Shown here in pieces: positions 9,068-20,192 of a stretch of 45,633 bases of DNA; position 1 is the stretch's first letter; the number at the start of each line of letters is the position of its first letter. The position numbers and the translations under genes were made by a program. Origin of the DNA: Reyranellaceae bacterium (GTDB lineage: Bacteria > Pseudomonadota > Alphaproteobacteria > Reyranellales > Reyranellaceae); assembly GCA_022844045.1 (NCBI GenBank), contig JALHMM010000048.1, positions 1-45,633 of the forward strand. The letters are read 5' to 3'. The notes under the pieces are model-generated. The model was not told the origin of the DNA, did no database searches, and worked only from the letters and a program-made list of their open reading frames with translations.

Positions 9068-9130
9068 CGGCCAGGGCCGCGGATATCCCTTTCCGCCCTT
9101 CGGGCACCTTCTCCCTCTCGGAAAGGAAGA
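9029..9130. repeat. Palindromic repeat overlapping the 3' end of the TetR gene
   Basis: The left arm CTTCCGCCGGAAGGGGAAGGTG (about 9030-9052) and right arm CACCTTCTCCCTCTCGGAAAGGAAG (about 9105-9129) are inverted and related to the arms of the block at 3690-4018, as are GGTGGCACGCGCAGCG and CGCCCTTCGGGCACC within. The centre is unrelated. The left third is translated as the C-terminus of the TetR protein. The remaining 160 bases before mreB hold no gene; a weak promoter-like pair, TTGCCG (9179-9184) and TAAGAC (9202-9207), lies there. Confidence 0.7.
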
Positions 9131-9236
9131 CCTGCGCCCACGTGCCGCATGCCAAGCCCGACGTCAGGTTCGGAATGCTTGCCGCCCCCGCGAGGGCGGT
9201 CTAAGACGACGCCCGTTCGTGCCGCGGGCGGGGTGA

Positions 9237-10334
<1,098 letters not shown>

Positions 10335-10405
10335 GTGCTCCGCGCCCGCTTATGGCGTAGAGTACGCGACCTGCGGATCGCGACCCGGGGGGATTGATCG
10401 GCACG

Positions 10406-11293
10406 ATGGCCTTGGGCGAGACCTTCACCCAGACGGCGGTGTCGCTGCGCACTGTCGTGCAGCGGTTTTCGCTGGGCTTGCTCGTGCTCGCGGCTGTCGG
10501 CGCCATGCTGATCGGCAAGGCCGATACCCTGCTTGTCGAGCGCGTTCGCGCCGCCGTGGCCGACCTCGTCACCCCGCTGCTCGACGCCGTCGCCCGGCCG
10601 GTGGCGGCGGTCAACGATTTCGTCGCCCAGATCGAGGACGTCACCAACCTGCGCGCCGAGAACGCGCGGTTGCGCGAGGAAAACGCGCGGTTGCTGGCCT
10701 GGCAGGGCGTGGCGCGCCGGCTCGACGCCGAGAACGCCGAATTGCGCGGCCTGGCCAATTTCCAGGAGGGGCCGCAGGCCCGCTTCATCACGGCCCGGGT
10801 GGTGGGCGATTCGGGCAGCGCGTTCATGCGCAGCATGCTGCTCAATGTCGGCCGCCGCGCCGGCGTGGCGCCCGGCCAGGCGGTGATCACCGCCGAGGGC
10901 ATGATCGGGCGCATCACCGACGCCGGCGAGCATTCCGCCCGCGTCCTGCTGGTCACCGATATCAGCTTTCGCCTGCCCGTCATGATCGAGCGTACGCGCG
11001 AGCGCGCCATCCTCGCCGGCGACAATTCCAGTCGGCTCAAGCTCAACTTCATGCAATCGGTCGGCGGCATCCAGCAGGGCGACCGCATCATCACGTCCGG
11101 GCATGGCGGTAGCTTCCCGGTGGGCCTGCCGGTGGGCGTGGTGACCTCGGTCGGCGAGGACGGCATCCGCATCCGACCGGTGGGCGACCTGTCGCGGCTC
11201 GAGTTGGTGCGTGTGGTCGACTATGGCGTCACCGGCCTGGTGACCAATCCGCCGCCGCCGCCGCCGCCGCTCCATCCGGTGCGAGGACGGTGA
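10406..11293 (+). CDS. mreC: Rod-shape-determining protein MreC
   Basis: MreC is a bitopic inner-membrane protein that links MreB to the PBP2-RodA synthase and activates it. The 295-residue product has a membrane segment at about 20-38, a coiled coil at about 75-115 (LRAENARLREENARLL) and a C-terminal double beta-barrel domain to about 275. It ends in a run of seven prolines and a basic tail. An in-frame TTG lies at 10394 but abuts the GGGGGGA ribosome-binding site; the ATG at 10406 has better spacing. Its stop overlaps or adjoins the start region of mreD. Confidence 0.95.
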   Translation: MALGETFTQTAVSLRTVVQRFSLGLLVLAAVGAMLIGKADTLLVERVRAAVADLVTPLLDAVARPVAAVNDFVAQIEDVTNLRAENARLREENARLLAWQGVARRLDAENAELRGLANFQEGPQARFITARVVGDSGSAFMRSMLLNVGRRAGVAPGQAVITAEGMIGRITDAGEHSARVLLVTDISFRLPVMIERTRERAILAGDNSSRLKLNFMQSVGGIQQGDRIITSGHGGSFPVGLPVGVVTSVGEDGIRIRPVGDLSRLELVRVVDYGVTGLVTNPPPPPPPLHPVRGR

Positions 11294-11295
11294 CC

Positions 11296-11811
11296 ATGGA
11301 GCTCCTGCACCGCCTCGACAGACTGGCCTATGCGCTGGCGCCGGCTTTCGTCATCCTGCTGCTGATGCTGGCCAGCCTGATCCCGCTGCGCCTGCCGTTC
11401 CTGCCCTCGGTCGCCACCCTGCTGCCATTGATGGCCGTGTTTCATTTCAGCCTGCACCGGCCCGCCGCGGTGCCGGCGCCGGCGCTGCTTCTGTTCGGCC
11501 TGCTGTTCGACCTGCTGCAGTATGGGCCGGGTGCGCCGCTGGGCGTCTCGGCCCTGCAATTCCTGCTGATCTGGCGCGTCGTATCGTCGAGCCGCAAATA
11601 CCTGCTGGAGGTGTCCTTCGCCTTCATCTGGCTGCTCTACGCTCTGGTCGTCGGCGCCGCCGTGACGCTGGCCTGGCTGCTCGGCGTACTGCTCTTGGCC
11701 AGCTTCGTCGATCCGTGGCCGGCGTTGCTGCAATACGTGGTCTCGCTGTTCCTCTACCCGATCCTCGGCTGGCTGCTCGGCCGCAACCGCCTTGTGGAGG
11801 CGCCATCGTGA
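11296..11811 (+). CDS. mreD: Rod-shape-determining membrane protein MreD
   Basis: The 171-residue product is almost entirely hydrophobic, with five or six membrane segments, as expected for MreD, an elongasome component that modulates MreC. The segment LLFGLLFDLLQYGPGAPLG, with an Asp and Gly in a membrane helix, fits the family. The ATG at 11296 sits eight bases after GAGGA; a GTG at 11290 overlapping the mreC stop is possible but too close to that site. Its own stop overlaps the GTG start of mrdA by four bases. MreD sequences are poorly conserved, so the call rests on position as well as on topology. Confidence 0.92.
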   Translation: MELLHRLDRLAYALAPAFVILLLMLASLIPLRLPFLPSVATLLPLMAVFHFSLHRPAAVPAPALLLFGLLFDLLQYGPGAPLGVSALQFLLIWRVVSSSRKYLLEVSFAFIWLLYALVVGAAVTLAWLLGVLLLASFVDPWPALLQYVVSLFLYPILGWLLGRNRLVEAPS

Positions 11812-13730
11812 GGCGCGACCGCAACGATAGCGACCGGCATGCGCGCTTCACGCGCCGCGCCCTGCTGCTGGGCGCCGGCCAGGCGGCGCTGCTCGGCGGA
11901 CTTGCCGCGCGCCAGTACTGGCTGACCATGGTCGAGGGCGGCAAGTACAAGGTGCTGGCCGACGACAACCGCATCGGCATGCGCCTGCAGGCGCCCTCGC
12001 GCGGCCTGATCTTCGACCGCACCGGCGAGCCGCTGGCGGCCAACCGCAACAACTACCGCGTCGTGATGACGGCGGAGAAGCTGCGCCAGGCGGAGGAGTC
12101 GCTCGAGCGCCTCGACAAGATCCTCGGCCTCGGCGAGGCCGAGCGCAAACGCCTGCTGAGCCAGTTCCGGCGATTCGCGCCGATCACCGTGAAGGAGAAC
12201 CTGAGCTGGGAGCAGGTGGCGCAGATCGAGTTCAACGGCCCCGAGCTGCCCGGCGTCGCCATCGAGCTGGGCCAGACGCGCGATTACTTCCATGCCGAGC
12301 TCATGAGCCACATCGTCGGCTATATCGGCCGCGTCGATCGCAAGGATCTCGGCGAAGACGACGATCCGCTGCTGCAGTTGCCCGGCATGCGCATCGGCAA
12401 GAAGGGAATCGAGAGGCGCTTCGACGACAAATTGCGCGGCAAGGCCGGCGCGGTGCAGATGGAGGTCAACGCGGTGGGCCGCGTGGTGCGCGAGCTGGAT
12501 CGCGCCGACGGCGAGCCGGGCGCCAATCTGCTGCTGACCATCGATCTTGAGCTGCAGCGCTGGGTCGCCGAGCGGCTGAAGAACGAGAGCGCCGCCGCGG
12601 TCGTGATGGACGTGATCAGCGGCGACATCCTGGCCATGGTCTCGGTGCCCGGCTTCGACAGCAACGTCTTCGCCCGCGGCGTCACCCAGACCGAGTGGAA
12701 CGAGCTGCTCAACCACCCGATGAAGCCGCTGTTCAACAAGGCGGCGTCGGGCGCCTATCCGCCGGGCTCGACCTACAAGATGGTGACGGCGCTGGCGGCG
12801 CTCGAAGCCGGCGTCATCGATGTCTGGACGCCGCTGCCCTGTGCCGGCTCGATCGACCTGCCCGGCAAGGACCAGAAGAAGTACTGCTGGATCCATCCCG
12901 CCGGGCATGGCTGGCTGAATGTGCACGGCGCGCTGGCGCAGTCCTGCGATTGCTATTTCTATGAGGTCGCCAAGCGCGTTGGCGTCGAGCGCATCGCCGA
13001 TATGGCCTTCAAGCTGGGCTTCGGCCGGCCCACCGGCGCCGGCCTGCCCGAGGAATCGGGCGCGCTGCAGCCGACGCGCGCCTGGAAGCAGGAGCGACAG
13101 AGCAAGGCCTGGAACATCGGCGATACCTACAATCTCGGCATCGGCCAGGGCGACATGCTGGCCACGCCGCTGCAGCTCGCGGTCATGACCGCGCGCATCG
13201 CCAATGGTGGCTACGAGGTCAAGCCGCGTCTGGTGGCTTCGGTCGCGCGCGCCCGCGACCAGCTGACCGCCCCGTCGGTGCAGACCGTGCCCGACGCGCC
13301 CAGCCTGCGCTTCAAGCCGGCCAATCTCGCCGCCATCCGCCAGGGCATGGTGATGGTGGTCAATGGCGATCACGGCACCGCCTGGGCCTCGCGCATCAGG
13401 GAGAGAGAGATGGCGATGGCCGGCAAGACCGGCACCTCGCAGGTCAAGCGCATCACCGAATCGGAGCGCGATCGCAAGATGAGCCAGTCCGAGCTGCCCT
13501 GGCATCTGCGCCACCACGCGCTCTTCGTCGGCTACGCGCCGATCGACAACCCGCGCTACGCCTGCGCGTTGATCGTCGAGCACGGCATGGGTGGCTCCGC
13601 CACCGCAGCGCCGATCACCAGGGACATCATGATCCAGACGCAGAAGCTCGACCCCTCGCGCAAGCCCGGCCGCTTCAAGAATGCCGCCGCGCAAGGCGGG
13701 CCGGACTCGAGCCTCGCCGAGCGCAAATGA
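11808..13730 (+). CDS. mrdA: Penicillin-binding protein 2, elongation-specific transpeptidase
   Basis: PBP2 cross-links the peptidoglycan made by RodA during cell elongation. The 640-residue product starts at a GTG overlapping the mreD stop (GTGA), with a short Arg-rich cytoplasmic end and one membrane segment at about residues 18-38. The non-catalytic pedestal/dimerisation domain (RGLIFDRTGEPLA) precedes the transpeptidase domain. Active-site motifs are Ser321-T-Y-Lys324, Ser379-C-D381 in the SxN position (SxD is usual for PBP2) and Lys540-T-G. Length is typical. The frame is open upstream, but an earlier start would lie deep inside mreD. rodA follows with an ATGA overlap. Confidence 0.96.
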   Translation: MRRDRNDSDRHARFTRRALLLGAGQAALLGGLAARQYWLTMVEGGKYKVLADDNRIGMRLQAPSRGLIFDRTGEPLAANRNNYRVVMTAEKLRQAEESLERLDKILGLGEAERKRLLSQFRRFAPITVKENLSWEQVAQIEFNGPELPGVAIELGQTRDYFHAELMSHIVGYIGRVDRKDLGEDDDPLLQLPGMRIGKKGIERRFDDKLRGKAGAVQMEVNAVGRVVRELDRADGEPGANLLLTIDLELQRWVAERLKNESAAAVVMDVISGDILAMVSVPGFDSNVFARGVTQTEWNELLNHPMKPLFNKAASGAYPPGSTYKMVTALAALEAGVIDVWTPLPCAGSIDLPGKDQKKYCWIHPAGHGWLNVHGALAQSCDCYFYEVAKRVGVERIADMAFKLGFGRPTGAGLPEESGALQPTRAWKQERQSKAWNIGDTYNLGIGQGDMLATPLQLAVMTARIANGGYEVKPRLVASVARARDQLTAPSVQTVPDAPSLRFKPANLAAIRQGMVMVVNGDHGTAWASRIREREMAMAGKTGTSQVKRITESERDRKMSQSELPWHLRHHALFVGYAPIDNPRYACALIVEHGMGGSATAAPITRDIMIQTQKLDPSRKPGRFKNAAAQGGPDSSLAERK

Positions 13731-14860
13731 CGCTGGCCGCCGCCGCCATTCCCGAACTCACGCTGGGCGACAAGATCTGGCGCATCCGCTGGGGCGTGGT
13801 CCTGCTGCTGGTCCTGATTGGCGCCGTCGGCACGCTGGCGCTGTACTCGGCCGGCGGCATGAAGCCCGAGCCGTGGGCCGCCAAGCACGCCATCCGCTTC
13901 AGCGTCGCGCTGCTGATGGCGCTGGCGGTGGCGCTGGTCGACATCCGCGTCTGGATGCGGCTGGCCTATCCGTTCTACATCGTCTCGGTGCTGATGCTGG
14001 TGGCGGTCGACCTGATCGGCAAGGGCGCCATGGGCGCGCAGCGCTGGCTCGACTTCAAGGTGGTCCAGATCCAGCCCTCGGAACTGATGAAGATCGCGCT
14101 GGTGATGGCGCTGGCGCGCTACTACCACAATCTCTCGCGCGAGCAGGTCGAGCGGGTCGTCTATGTCTTCCCACCACTGCTGGCGATGCTGGTTCCGGTG
14201 GCGCTGGTCATGGTGCAGCCCGATCTCGGCACCGCCATGGTGCTGCTCTTCGCCGGCACGGCCGTCATGTTCGTGGCCGGCGTCAGGCTGTGGAAGTTCA
14301 TGCTCGCCGGCCTGCTCTCGGTCGCGTCGCTGCCCATCGCCTGGAGCATGATGCGCGATTACCAGCGCAGCCGGGTGCTCACCTTCCTCGATCCCGATCG
14401 CGACCCGCTGGGCGCCGGCTACCACATCACCCAGTCGAAGATCGCCATCGGGTCGGGCGGCCTGTTCGGCAAGGGCTTCGGCCAGGGCACGCAATCGGCG
14501 CTGAACTTCCTGCCGGAGAAGCACACCGACTTCATCTTCACCATGTGGACAGAGGAGACGGGCCTGCTCGGCGGCGCGCTGCTGCTGGGACTGTTCGCCC
14601 TGCTGATGGCATACGGTTTCGTCATCGCCCGCTCCAGCCGTAACCATTTCGGCCGCGTGCTGGCGATGGGTGTGACGATCAACGTCTTTCTCTACGTTTT
14701 CATCAATATCGCCATGGTGATGGGCCTGATCCCGGTGGTCGGCGTGCCGTTGCCGATGGTCTCCTACGGCGGCACCGCCATGCTCACGGTGCTGTTCGCC
14801 TGCGGATTGTTGCTGGGCGTCAGCATCCACCGCGACCTGTTGATTCCCCGCAATTCCTGA
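13727..14860 (+). CDS. rodA: SEDS peptidoglycan glycosyltransferase RodA
   Basis: RodA polymerises lipid II into glycan strands and works as a complex with PBP2. The 377-residue product has about ten membrane segments; GAQRWLDF and the following IQPSELMKIALV, VQPDLGTAMV, and the C-terminal PMVSYGGTAML are hallmarks of SEDS proteins. Overlap of its ATG with the mrdA stop (ATGA) implies translational coupling and matched production of the two synthase partners. It could be confused with FtsW, but the neighbouring PBP2 and mreBCD settle the assignment. It ends 76 bases before the tRNA gene. Confidence 0.96.
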   Translation: MTLAAAAIPELTLGDKIWRIRWGVVLLLVLIGAVGTLALYSAGGMKPEPWAAKHAIRFSVALLMALAVALVDIRVWMRLAYPFYIVSVLMLVAVDLIGKGAMGAQRWLDFKVVQIQPSELMKIALVMALARYYHNLSREQVERVVYVFPPLLAMLVPVALVMVQPDLGTAMVLLFAGTAVMFVAGVRLWKFMLAGLLSVASLPIAWSMMRDYQRSRVLTFLDPDRDPLGAGYHITQSKIAIGSGGLFGKGFGQGTQSALNFLPEKHTDFIFTMWTEETGLLGGALLLGLFALLMAYGFVIARSSRNHFGRVLAMGVTINVFLYVFINIAMVMGLIPVVGVPLPMVSYGGTAMLTVLFACGLLLGVSIHRDLLIPRNS

Positions 14861-14863
14861 AGC

Positions 14864-14892
14864 TTGCGCCGCCCGGAACCCACTGCTATATC
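14864..14892 (+). promoter_or_regulatory. Promoter of tRNA-Lys
   Basis: TTGCGC (14864-14869) and TATATC (14887-14892) are separated by exactly 17 bases. The predicted start lies about 38 bases before the tRNA 5' end, a usual leader length. The -35 box begins four bases after the rodA stop. Confidence 0.6.
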
Positions 14893-14936
14893 GCGCGCCG
14901 CTTCGGGCGGGAGAGGCCCGACAGCGACGCCGCAAT

Positions 14937-15898
<962 letters not shown>

Positions 15899-15900
15899 GC

Positions 15901-17565
15901 TCAGCGCTTGCCCTCGATCGCCACCTCGATGAGATGCGGTTTCTTGGTAGCGAAGGCGGCGCGCACCGCGCCGGCGAGATCGGCGCCCTTGGTCACCAAG
16001 GTGCCGGCGACGCCCATGCCGCGCGCCATGTCGAGGAAGCCCAGCGGCGGGCCGCCGAGATCCATGTGCGGATAGCCCTGGTTCGACATGGCGTCGAAGC
16101 GCTGACGATAGGTGTCGAGATTGTGCTTCAGCACGCGATACTCGCGGTTGGCCAGGATGACGAAGACGATCGGCAGGTCGTGGTGCGCGGCCGTCCACAG
16201 CGCCTGGATGCTGTACATTGATGAGCCGTCGCCGGAGATGCAGACCACCGGCCGGTCGGGATGCGCCACCTGCGTGCCCAGCGCGCCGGCCAGGCCCTGG
16301 CCGATGCCGCCGCCACGGCCGCTGTAATAGTCGCCCGGCACGCTGAAATCGAAGCTGCGCGCCAGGTCGATGTTGGCGGTGATCGATTCGTCGACGACGA
16401 TCGCGCCCGGCGGCAAGCCGTCGCGGATCTCCGCCATGGCGCGCGCCATCGACATCGGCGTGCGCTCCCAGCTCTTGCGCACGCGGTCGGCCTGCGCGGC
16501 CGCCTCGGACTCCTTCAGCGCGTTGAGCGCGGCGTTGCGGCGCTGCGCGACGCTCCTGTATTCATCAGATGCCCCCTTCTCGATCTCGGCGCGGATCGCC
16601 GCCAGGCTGGCACGCACGTCGCCGACGATGCCGGCGTCGGTCGCGTAGTTGTAGGCCAGCCGATGGTGCGAGGCCTCGACATGCGCCACGGCGCAGCCCG
16701 CCGGGAAGGGCAGGCCGGGCGCGTACCACACCTCCTCGAAGAACGGGCCGCCGACCATCAGCACGGCGTCGACGCCGTCGAACGCCTTGCGGATCGCCGC
16801 GGCGTCGAACGGCACGGCACCGCGCGCATTGGCGTGGCGGTTGGGGAAGTTGGTCTGATGCCGCAGGCCCTCGACCCACACCGCGGCGCCCAGCGTCTCG
16901 GCCAGCGCCACCAGCTCCTTCACCGCGCCGGCGCGGCCGACATCGTCGCCGGCGACGATCACCGGGTTGCGCTTCGACAGCAGCAGCTTCGCCACCGCCG
17001 CCACCGCGGCCGGATCGGGCCGCGCCGCATGGAACAGCGCGCCGGGACCCTGCGGACCGACATCGGTCTCCTGCTCCATAACGTTGATCGGCAGGGCGAC
17101 GAAGACCGGGCCGGCCGGCGGATCGTTGGCGATCTTGAAAGCGCGGCGCAGGATCGGCGCCATCTCGTCGGCGCGCTCGACCTGCACGCTCCACTTGGTG
17201 ACCGGTGCTGCGATCGACGGCAGGTCGTGACCGAGCAGCGGATCGCGCAGCCGCATGCGCGTGTCCTGCGCGCCGGCGGTGATGATCATCGGCGAGTTGG
17301 CCTTGAGCCCGCCGTAGATCGCGCCGACGGCGTTGCCGAGGCCGGGCGCGACATGCAGGTTGACGATCGCCGTCTTGCCAGAGGCCTGGGCGTAGAAGCT
17401 GGCGGCCCCGGTGGCGACGCCCTCGTGCAGCGCCACGATGTAGCGCATCTGCTTGTAGTCGAGCAGCGAGTCGATCAGCGGGCTCTCGGTCGTGCCGGGG
17501 TTGCCGAAGATCGTGTCGGCGCCGTGCGCCAGCAGGCTCTCCATGAACACCTGACGTCCGCGCAT
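15901..17565 (-). CDS. ThDP-dependent enzyme, benzoylformate decarboxylase/acetolactate synthase-like
   Basis: The 554-residue product has the three-domain ThDP-enzyme layout: pyrimidine-binding domain with GNPGTTESPL near 21-30 and catalytic Glu48 in ALHEGVATGAA, a central domain, and a pyrophosphate-binding domain with GDG at 445-447 and ILANREY completing the Mg/ThDP motif. The early GNPGTTE segment resembles benzoylformate decarboxylase more than biosynthetic acetolactate synthase, and it lacks a paired small subunit. Decarboxylation of a 2-oxo acid is the likely chemistry; the substrate is unknown. The start at 17565 is preceded by GGGGGAGGAGAC; an upstream in-frame extension would overlap the divergent promoter region. 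The coupled alpha/beta hydrolase gene follows directly. Confidence 0.85.
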   Translation of the reverse strand: MRGRQVFMESLLAHGADTIFGNPGTTESPLIDSLLDYKQMRYIVALHEGVATGAASFYAQASGKTAIVNLHVAPGLGNAVGAIYGGLKANSPMIITAGAQDTRMRLRDPLLGHDLPSIAAPVTKWSVQVERADEMAPILRRAFKIANDPPAGPVFVALPINVMEQETDVGPQGPGALFHAARPDPAAVAAVAKLLLSKRNPVIVAGDDVGRAGAVKELVALAETLGAAVWVEGLRHQTNFPNRHANARGAVPFDAAAIRKAFDGVDAVLMVGGPFFEEVWYAPGLPFPAGCAVAHVEASHHRLAYNYATDAGIVGDVRASLAAIRAEIEKGASDEYRSVAQRRNAALNALKESEAAAQADRVRKSWERTPMSMARAMAEIRDGLPPGAIVVDESITANIDLARSFDFSVPGDYYSGRGGGIGQGLAGALGTQVAHPDRPVVCISGDGSSMYSIQALWTAAHHDLPIVFVILANREYRVLKHNLDTYRQRFDAMSNQGYPHMDLGGPPLGFLDMARGMGVAGTLVTKGADLAGAVRAAFATKKPHLIEVAIEGKR

Positions 17566-17677
17566 GTCTCCTCCCCCTCGTTTGCCGGCGCCGACCATAA
17601 CGGAAGAAGCTGGCGCGCTGTCGTCTTTTGTCCGCCCCCGTCCTAACATCGCTGCCATTCGCATAGGGAGGGGAGCG

Positions 17678-18580
17678 ATGCTCAAGCTGCCGTATCACGG
17701 ACGCTACGACTACTCGGCGATCGTCAAGCGGCCGGTCTACGACTGGCCCGGCGGCAAGCGCCTGGCGGTCTGCGTCGCGCTCAACATCGAGCACTTCGCC
17801 TATGCCGGCGGCCTGGGTCATTCGCTGTCGCATGAGCTGCCGCAGCCCGATCCACGGACTTTCTCGTGGCGGGACTACGGCAACCGCGTCGGCGTCTGGC
17901 GCCTGCTCGACGCGCTCGACGAGTTCTCGCTGCCGGCCTGCCACCTGATGAACACCACGGTGTTCGACTACGCGCCGGAGATCGCGCCGGCGATCATGGC
18001 GCGCGGCGATGAGTTCGTCGGCCACGGCCGCACCAACGCCGAGCGCCAGGGCCAAATGTGGGAGGACGACGAGCGCCGCCTGATCGAGAGCGTGCGCGAT
18101 ACCATCGCCCAGCGCACCGGCAAGAAACCGCGCGGCTGGATGGGGCCGTGGATGTCGTCAAGCGCGCACACGCCCGACCTCCTGCAGGAAGCCGGCTTCA
18201 CCTATGTCATGGAATGGCCGACCGACGACCAGCCGATCTGGATGCGCACGCGCGGCGGCCGGATCATGCTGGTGCCGTACTCGCTGGAGATCAACGACAG
18301 CCCGCAGATCCTGGTTCGCCACCATACGCCCGAGCAGTTCCGCGACTTCATCATCGGCCAGTTCGAGGAGATGCTGCGGCTCAGCGAAAAGCAGCCCCTG
18401 GTCTGCGCCATCGAGCTGCACACCATGATTTTCGGCCATCCCTACCGGCTGCGCTGCCTGCGCCAGGCGCTCAGGCACATCGCCGAGCACCCACAGCGCG
18501 ATCGGGTGTGGTTCACGCGGCCGGGCGAGGTCTATGACCACTGCGCGGCGCTGCCCCAGGGGATCGTGCCGGGAAGCTGA
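17678..18580 (+). CDS. Polysaccharide deacetylase-fold protein (PuuE/allantoinase-like)
   Basis: The 300-residue product fits the PuuE-type branch of the carbohydrate-esterase-4 fold, which includes cofactor-independent allantoinase and uncharacterised amidohydrolases. The core begins with RLAVCVALNIEHFAY (about 28-42), where NIEH takes the place of the TFDD metal motif of classical deacetylases; FVGHGRTNAE and PRGWMGPWMSSS follow. There is no signal peptide, so it is probably cytoplasmic and not a wall deacetylase. The ATG at 17678 follows AGGGAGGGGAGCG; the frame opens earlier at 17564 but only through the divergent promoter region. It is divergent from the ThDP-enzyme gene, with 112 bases between starts, and may share regulation and pathway. 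Confidence 0.8.
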   Translation: MLKLPYHGRYDYSAIVKRPVYDWPGGKRLAVCVALNIEHFAYAGGLGHSLSHELPQPDPRTFSWRDYGNRVGVWRLLDALDEFSLPACHLMNTTVFDYAPEIAPAIMARGDEFVGHGRTNAERQGQMWEDDERRLIESVRDTIAQRTGKKPRGWMGPWMSSSAHTPDLLQEAGFTYVMEWPTDDQPIWMRTRGGRIMLVPYSLEINDSPQILVRHHTPEQFRDFIIGQFEEMLRLSEKQPLVCAIELHTMIFGHPYRLRCLRQALRHIAEHPQRDRVWFTRPGEVYDHCAALPQGIVPGS

Positions 18581-18593
18581 GGGAGCGTGCGTC

Positions 18594-18623
18594 TTGTGAG
18601 CGTGCCGCCCCGGCGCCTACAAT
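18594..18623 (+). promoter_or_regulatory. Promoter of the nucleotide cyclase gene
   Basis: TTGTGA (18594-18599) and TACAAT (18618-18623) are 18 bases apart, a good sigma-70-type match, placed about 40 bases before the cyclase ATG and just after the deacetylase stop. Confidence 0.5.
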
Positions 18624-18663
18624 AGTCGCCAAGCGAACACCGGCGCAGCCGAGTACGGGGGTC

Positions 18664-20139
18664 ATGTCCACATCGCCAGTCAAGCGCAGGCTCGCAGCGA
18701 TCATGTCGATCGACGTGGTGAGCTATTCGGCGATGATGGGTGCCGACGAGGAAGGCACCTTGCGCTTGCTGCGCGCGCATCGGGCCTATACCGACAACGC
18801 CATCCGCAATCGCGGCGGCCGTATCGCCAACACCGCCGGCGACAGCATCCTGGCGGAATTCTCCAGCCCGGTGGAGGCGGTGCGTTGCGCCGTCGAGATC
18901 CAGGCCGCCGTCGCCGACATGAACGCCAAGCTGCCGGCCGACCGGCATATGCGCTTTCGCATCGGCGTGCATCTCGACGACGTGATCGTCCAGGACAACG
19001 GCGATCTGATCGGCGAGGGCGTCAACATCGCCGCTCGTCTGCAGGCGGCCGGCGATCCCGGCGGCGTCATGGTCTCGGGCGAGGTGGCTTCGCAGGCGCG
19101 TGCCAAGCTGCCCGAACTGGGCTTCGCGCCGGTGGGCGAGTCGGTCTTCAAGAACATCCTGCGCACCGTCGAGGCGTTCCGTATCGTCACTGGCGCGGCG
19201 GCGCGTGACGTCGCGCGTGCGCAGGTCTCGTCGACCGCCGGCCTCACGTCGCGTCAGGCCAAGGCCGATGGCGGCGGGCGCGGCGCCATGCCGGTGATCC
19301 TGATCACCGTGGGCGGCTTGGTGCTCGTCGTGGCGGCGGCGCTGGTCTGGCTGTTCGTGCTGCGCGGGCCGACCGAGTCGCCAGTCGAGGCGGCGGCCTG
19401 GACCCTGGTCAAGCAGTCGACGCGCAGCGCGGATGTCGCGGCTTTCCTTGAGCGCTTCCCCACGGGCTTCCGCGCCGAGGAGGCCAAGGCACGACTGGCC
19501 ACGCTGCGGGCCGAGGAGGCGCAGCGTGCCGCGGCCGAGGCCGAGGAGCGCCGCCGTCAGGAAGAGGCCGCGCGAGCCGAAGCGGCGCGGGCCGAGGCGG
19601 CGCGCAAGGCGTCGGCCCAAGACGCAGCCCGCCGACGCGACGCGCGGCTGGCGGCAACCCGCCACCTCGACTGGAAGGACGTCCCTTGCGCGCGCTTGCG
19701 GCTGACGACGGTTGCCGGCATGTCCTGCAACGCCACGTCGCCCTATGAAGGCCACGATGGGCGCGGGCGCTTCCAGCGATCGGCGGCAGGCGTCCATGCC
19801 GGCGGCATGTCGACCTATGTTTTGCTGATCGAGGCTGCCGACGCCGCATCGGTACACGAGGCCCTCAATCCCGATGACGAGGACGATTTCATCGTCGAGA
19901 TCAGCAACTTCACCCGCAACAATGCGCGCGGCTGGTCGCCGCTGGTCAGCCACGCCGGGGGGTATTTCGCTACCTTCACGGCGGTCGACGGGCGTAGCTG
20001 CACGGGTTTCGTCAAGCCCGGGCCGGCGCGCGGTGCGGGGCTGGAATGGGTGATTCGCGGCTATCATTGCGTACCGGCCGGCCGCACCCTGCAGGCGGAC
20101 CAGATCCGCGCGGTGATGGACGCGCAGCGGCCGCGCTGA
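18664..20139 (+). CDS. Membrane-bound class III adenylate/guanylate cyclase with unrecognised C-terminal domain
   Basis: The 491-residue product starts with a class III nucleotide cyclase domain (about residues 8-180): metal-binding Asp17 in SIDVVSYSAMM, Asp60 in AGDSILAEF, and GVNIAARLQ in the later active-site segment. A single membrane helix lies at about 209-233, then an Ala/Glu/Arg-rich probable coiled coil at 278-335, then about 155 residues that I do not recognise, with four cysteines. The N-terminal catalytic domain is therefore cytoplasmic and the C-terminal part probably periplasmic, the reverse of receptor cyclases with N-terminal sensors. cAMP is the more likely product in alphaproteobacteria. 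It has its own promoter and is followed by the type VI secretion genes in the same orientation, 138 bases away. Confidence 0.82.
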   Translation: MSTSPVKRRLAAIMSIDVVSYSAMMGADEEGTLRLLRAHRAYTDNAIRNRGGRIANTAGDSILAEFSSPVEAVRCAVEIQAAVADMNAKLPADRHMRFRIGVHLDDVIVQDNGDLIGEGVNIAARLQAAGDPGGVMVSGEVASQARAKLPELGFAPVGESVFKNILRTVEAFRIVTGAAARDVARAQVSSTAGLTSRQAKADGGGRGAMPVILITVGGLVLVVAAALVWLFVLRGPTESPVEAAAWTLVKQSTRSADVAAFLERFPTGFRAEEAKARLATLRAEEAQRAAAEAEERRRQEEAARAEAARAEAARKASAQDAARRRDARLAATRHLDWKDVPCARLRLTTVAGMSCNATSPYEGHDGRGRFQRSAAGVHAGGMSTYVLLIEAADAASVHEALNPDDEDDFIVEISNFTRNNARGWSPLVSHAGGYFATFTAVDGRSCTGFVKPGPARGAGLEWVIRGYHCVPAGRTLQADQIRAVMDAQRPR

Positions 20140-20192
20140 ACCGCGAACAAAGACAGAGCGTGCGCTCACCTTTTCACTTGTTCTTACCTGCC

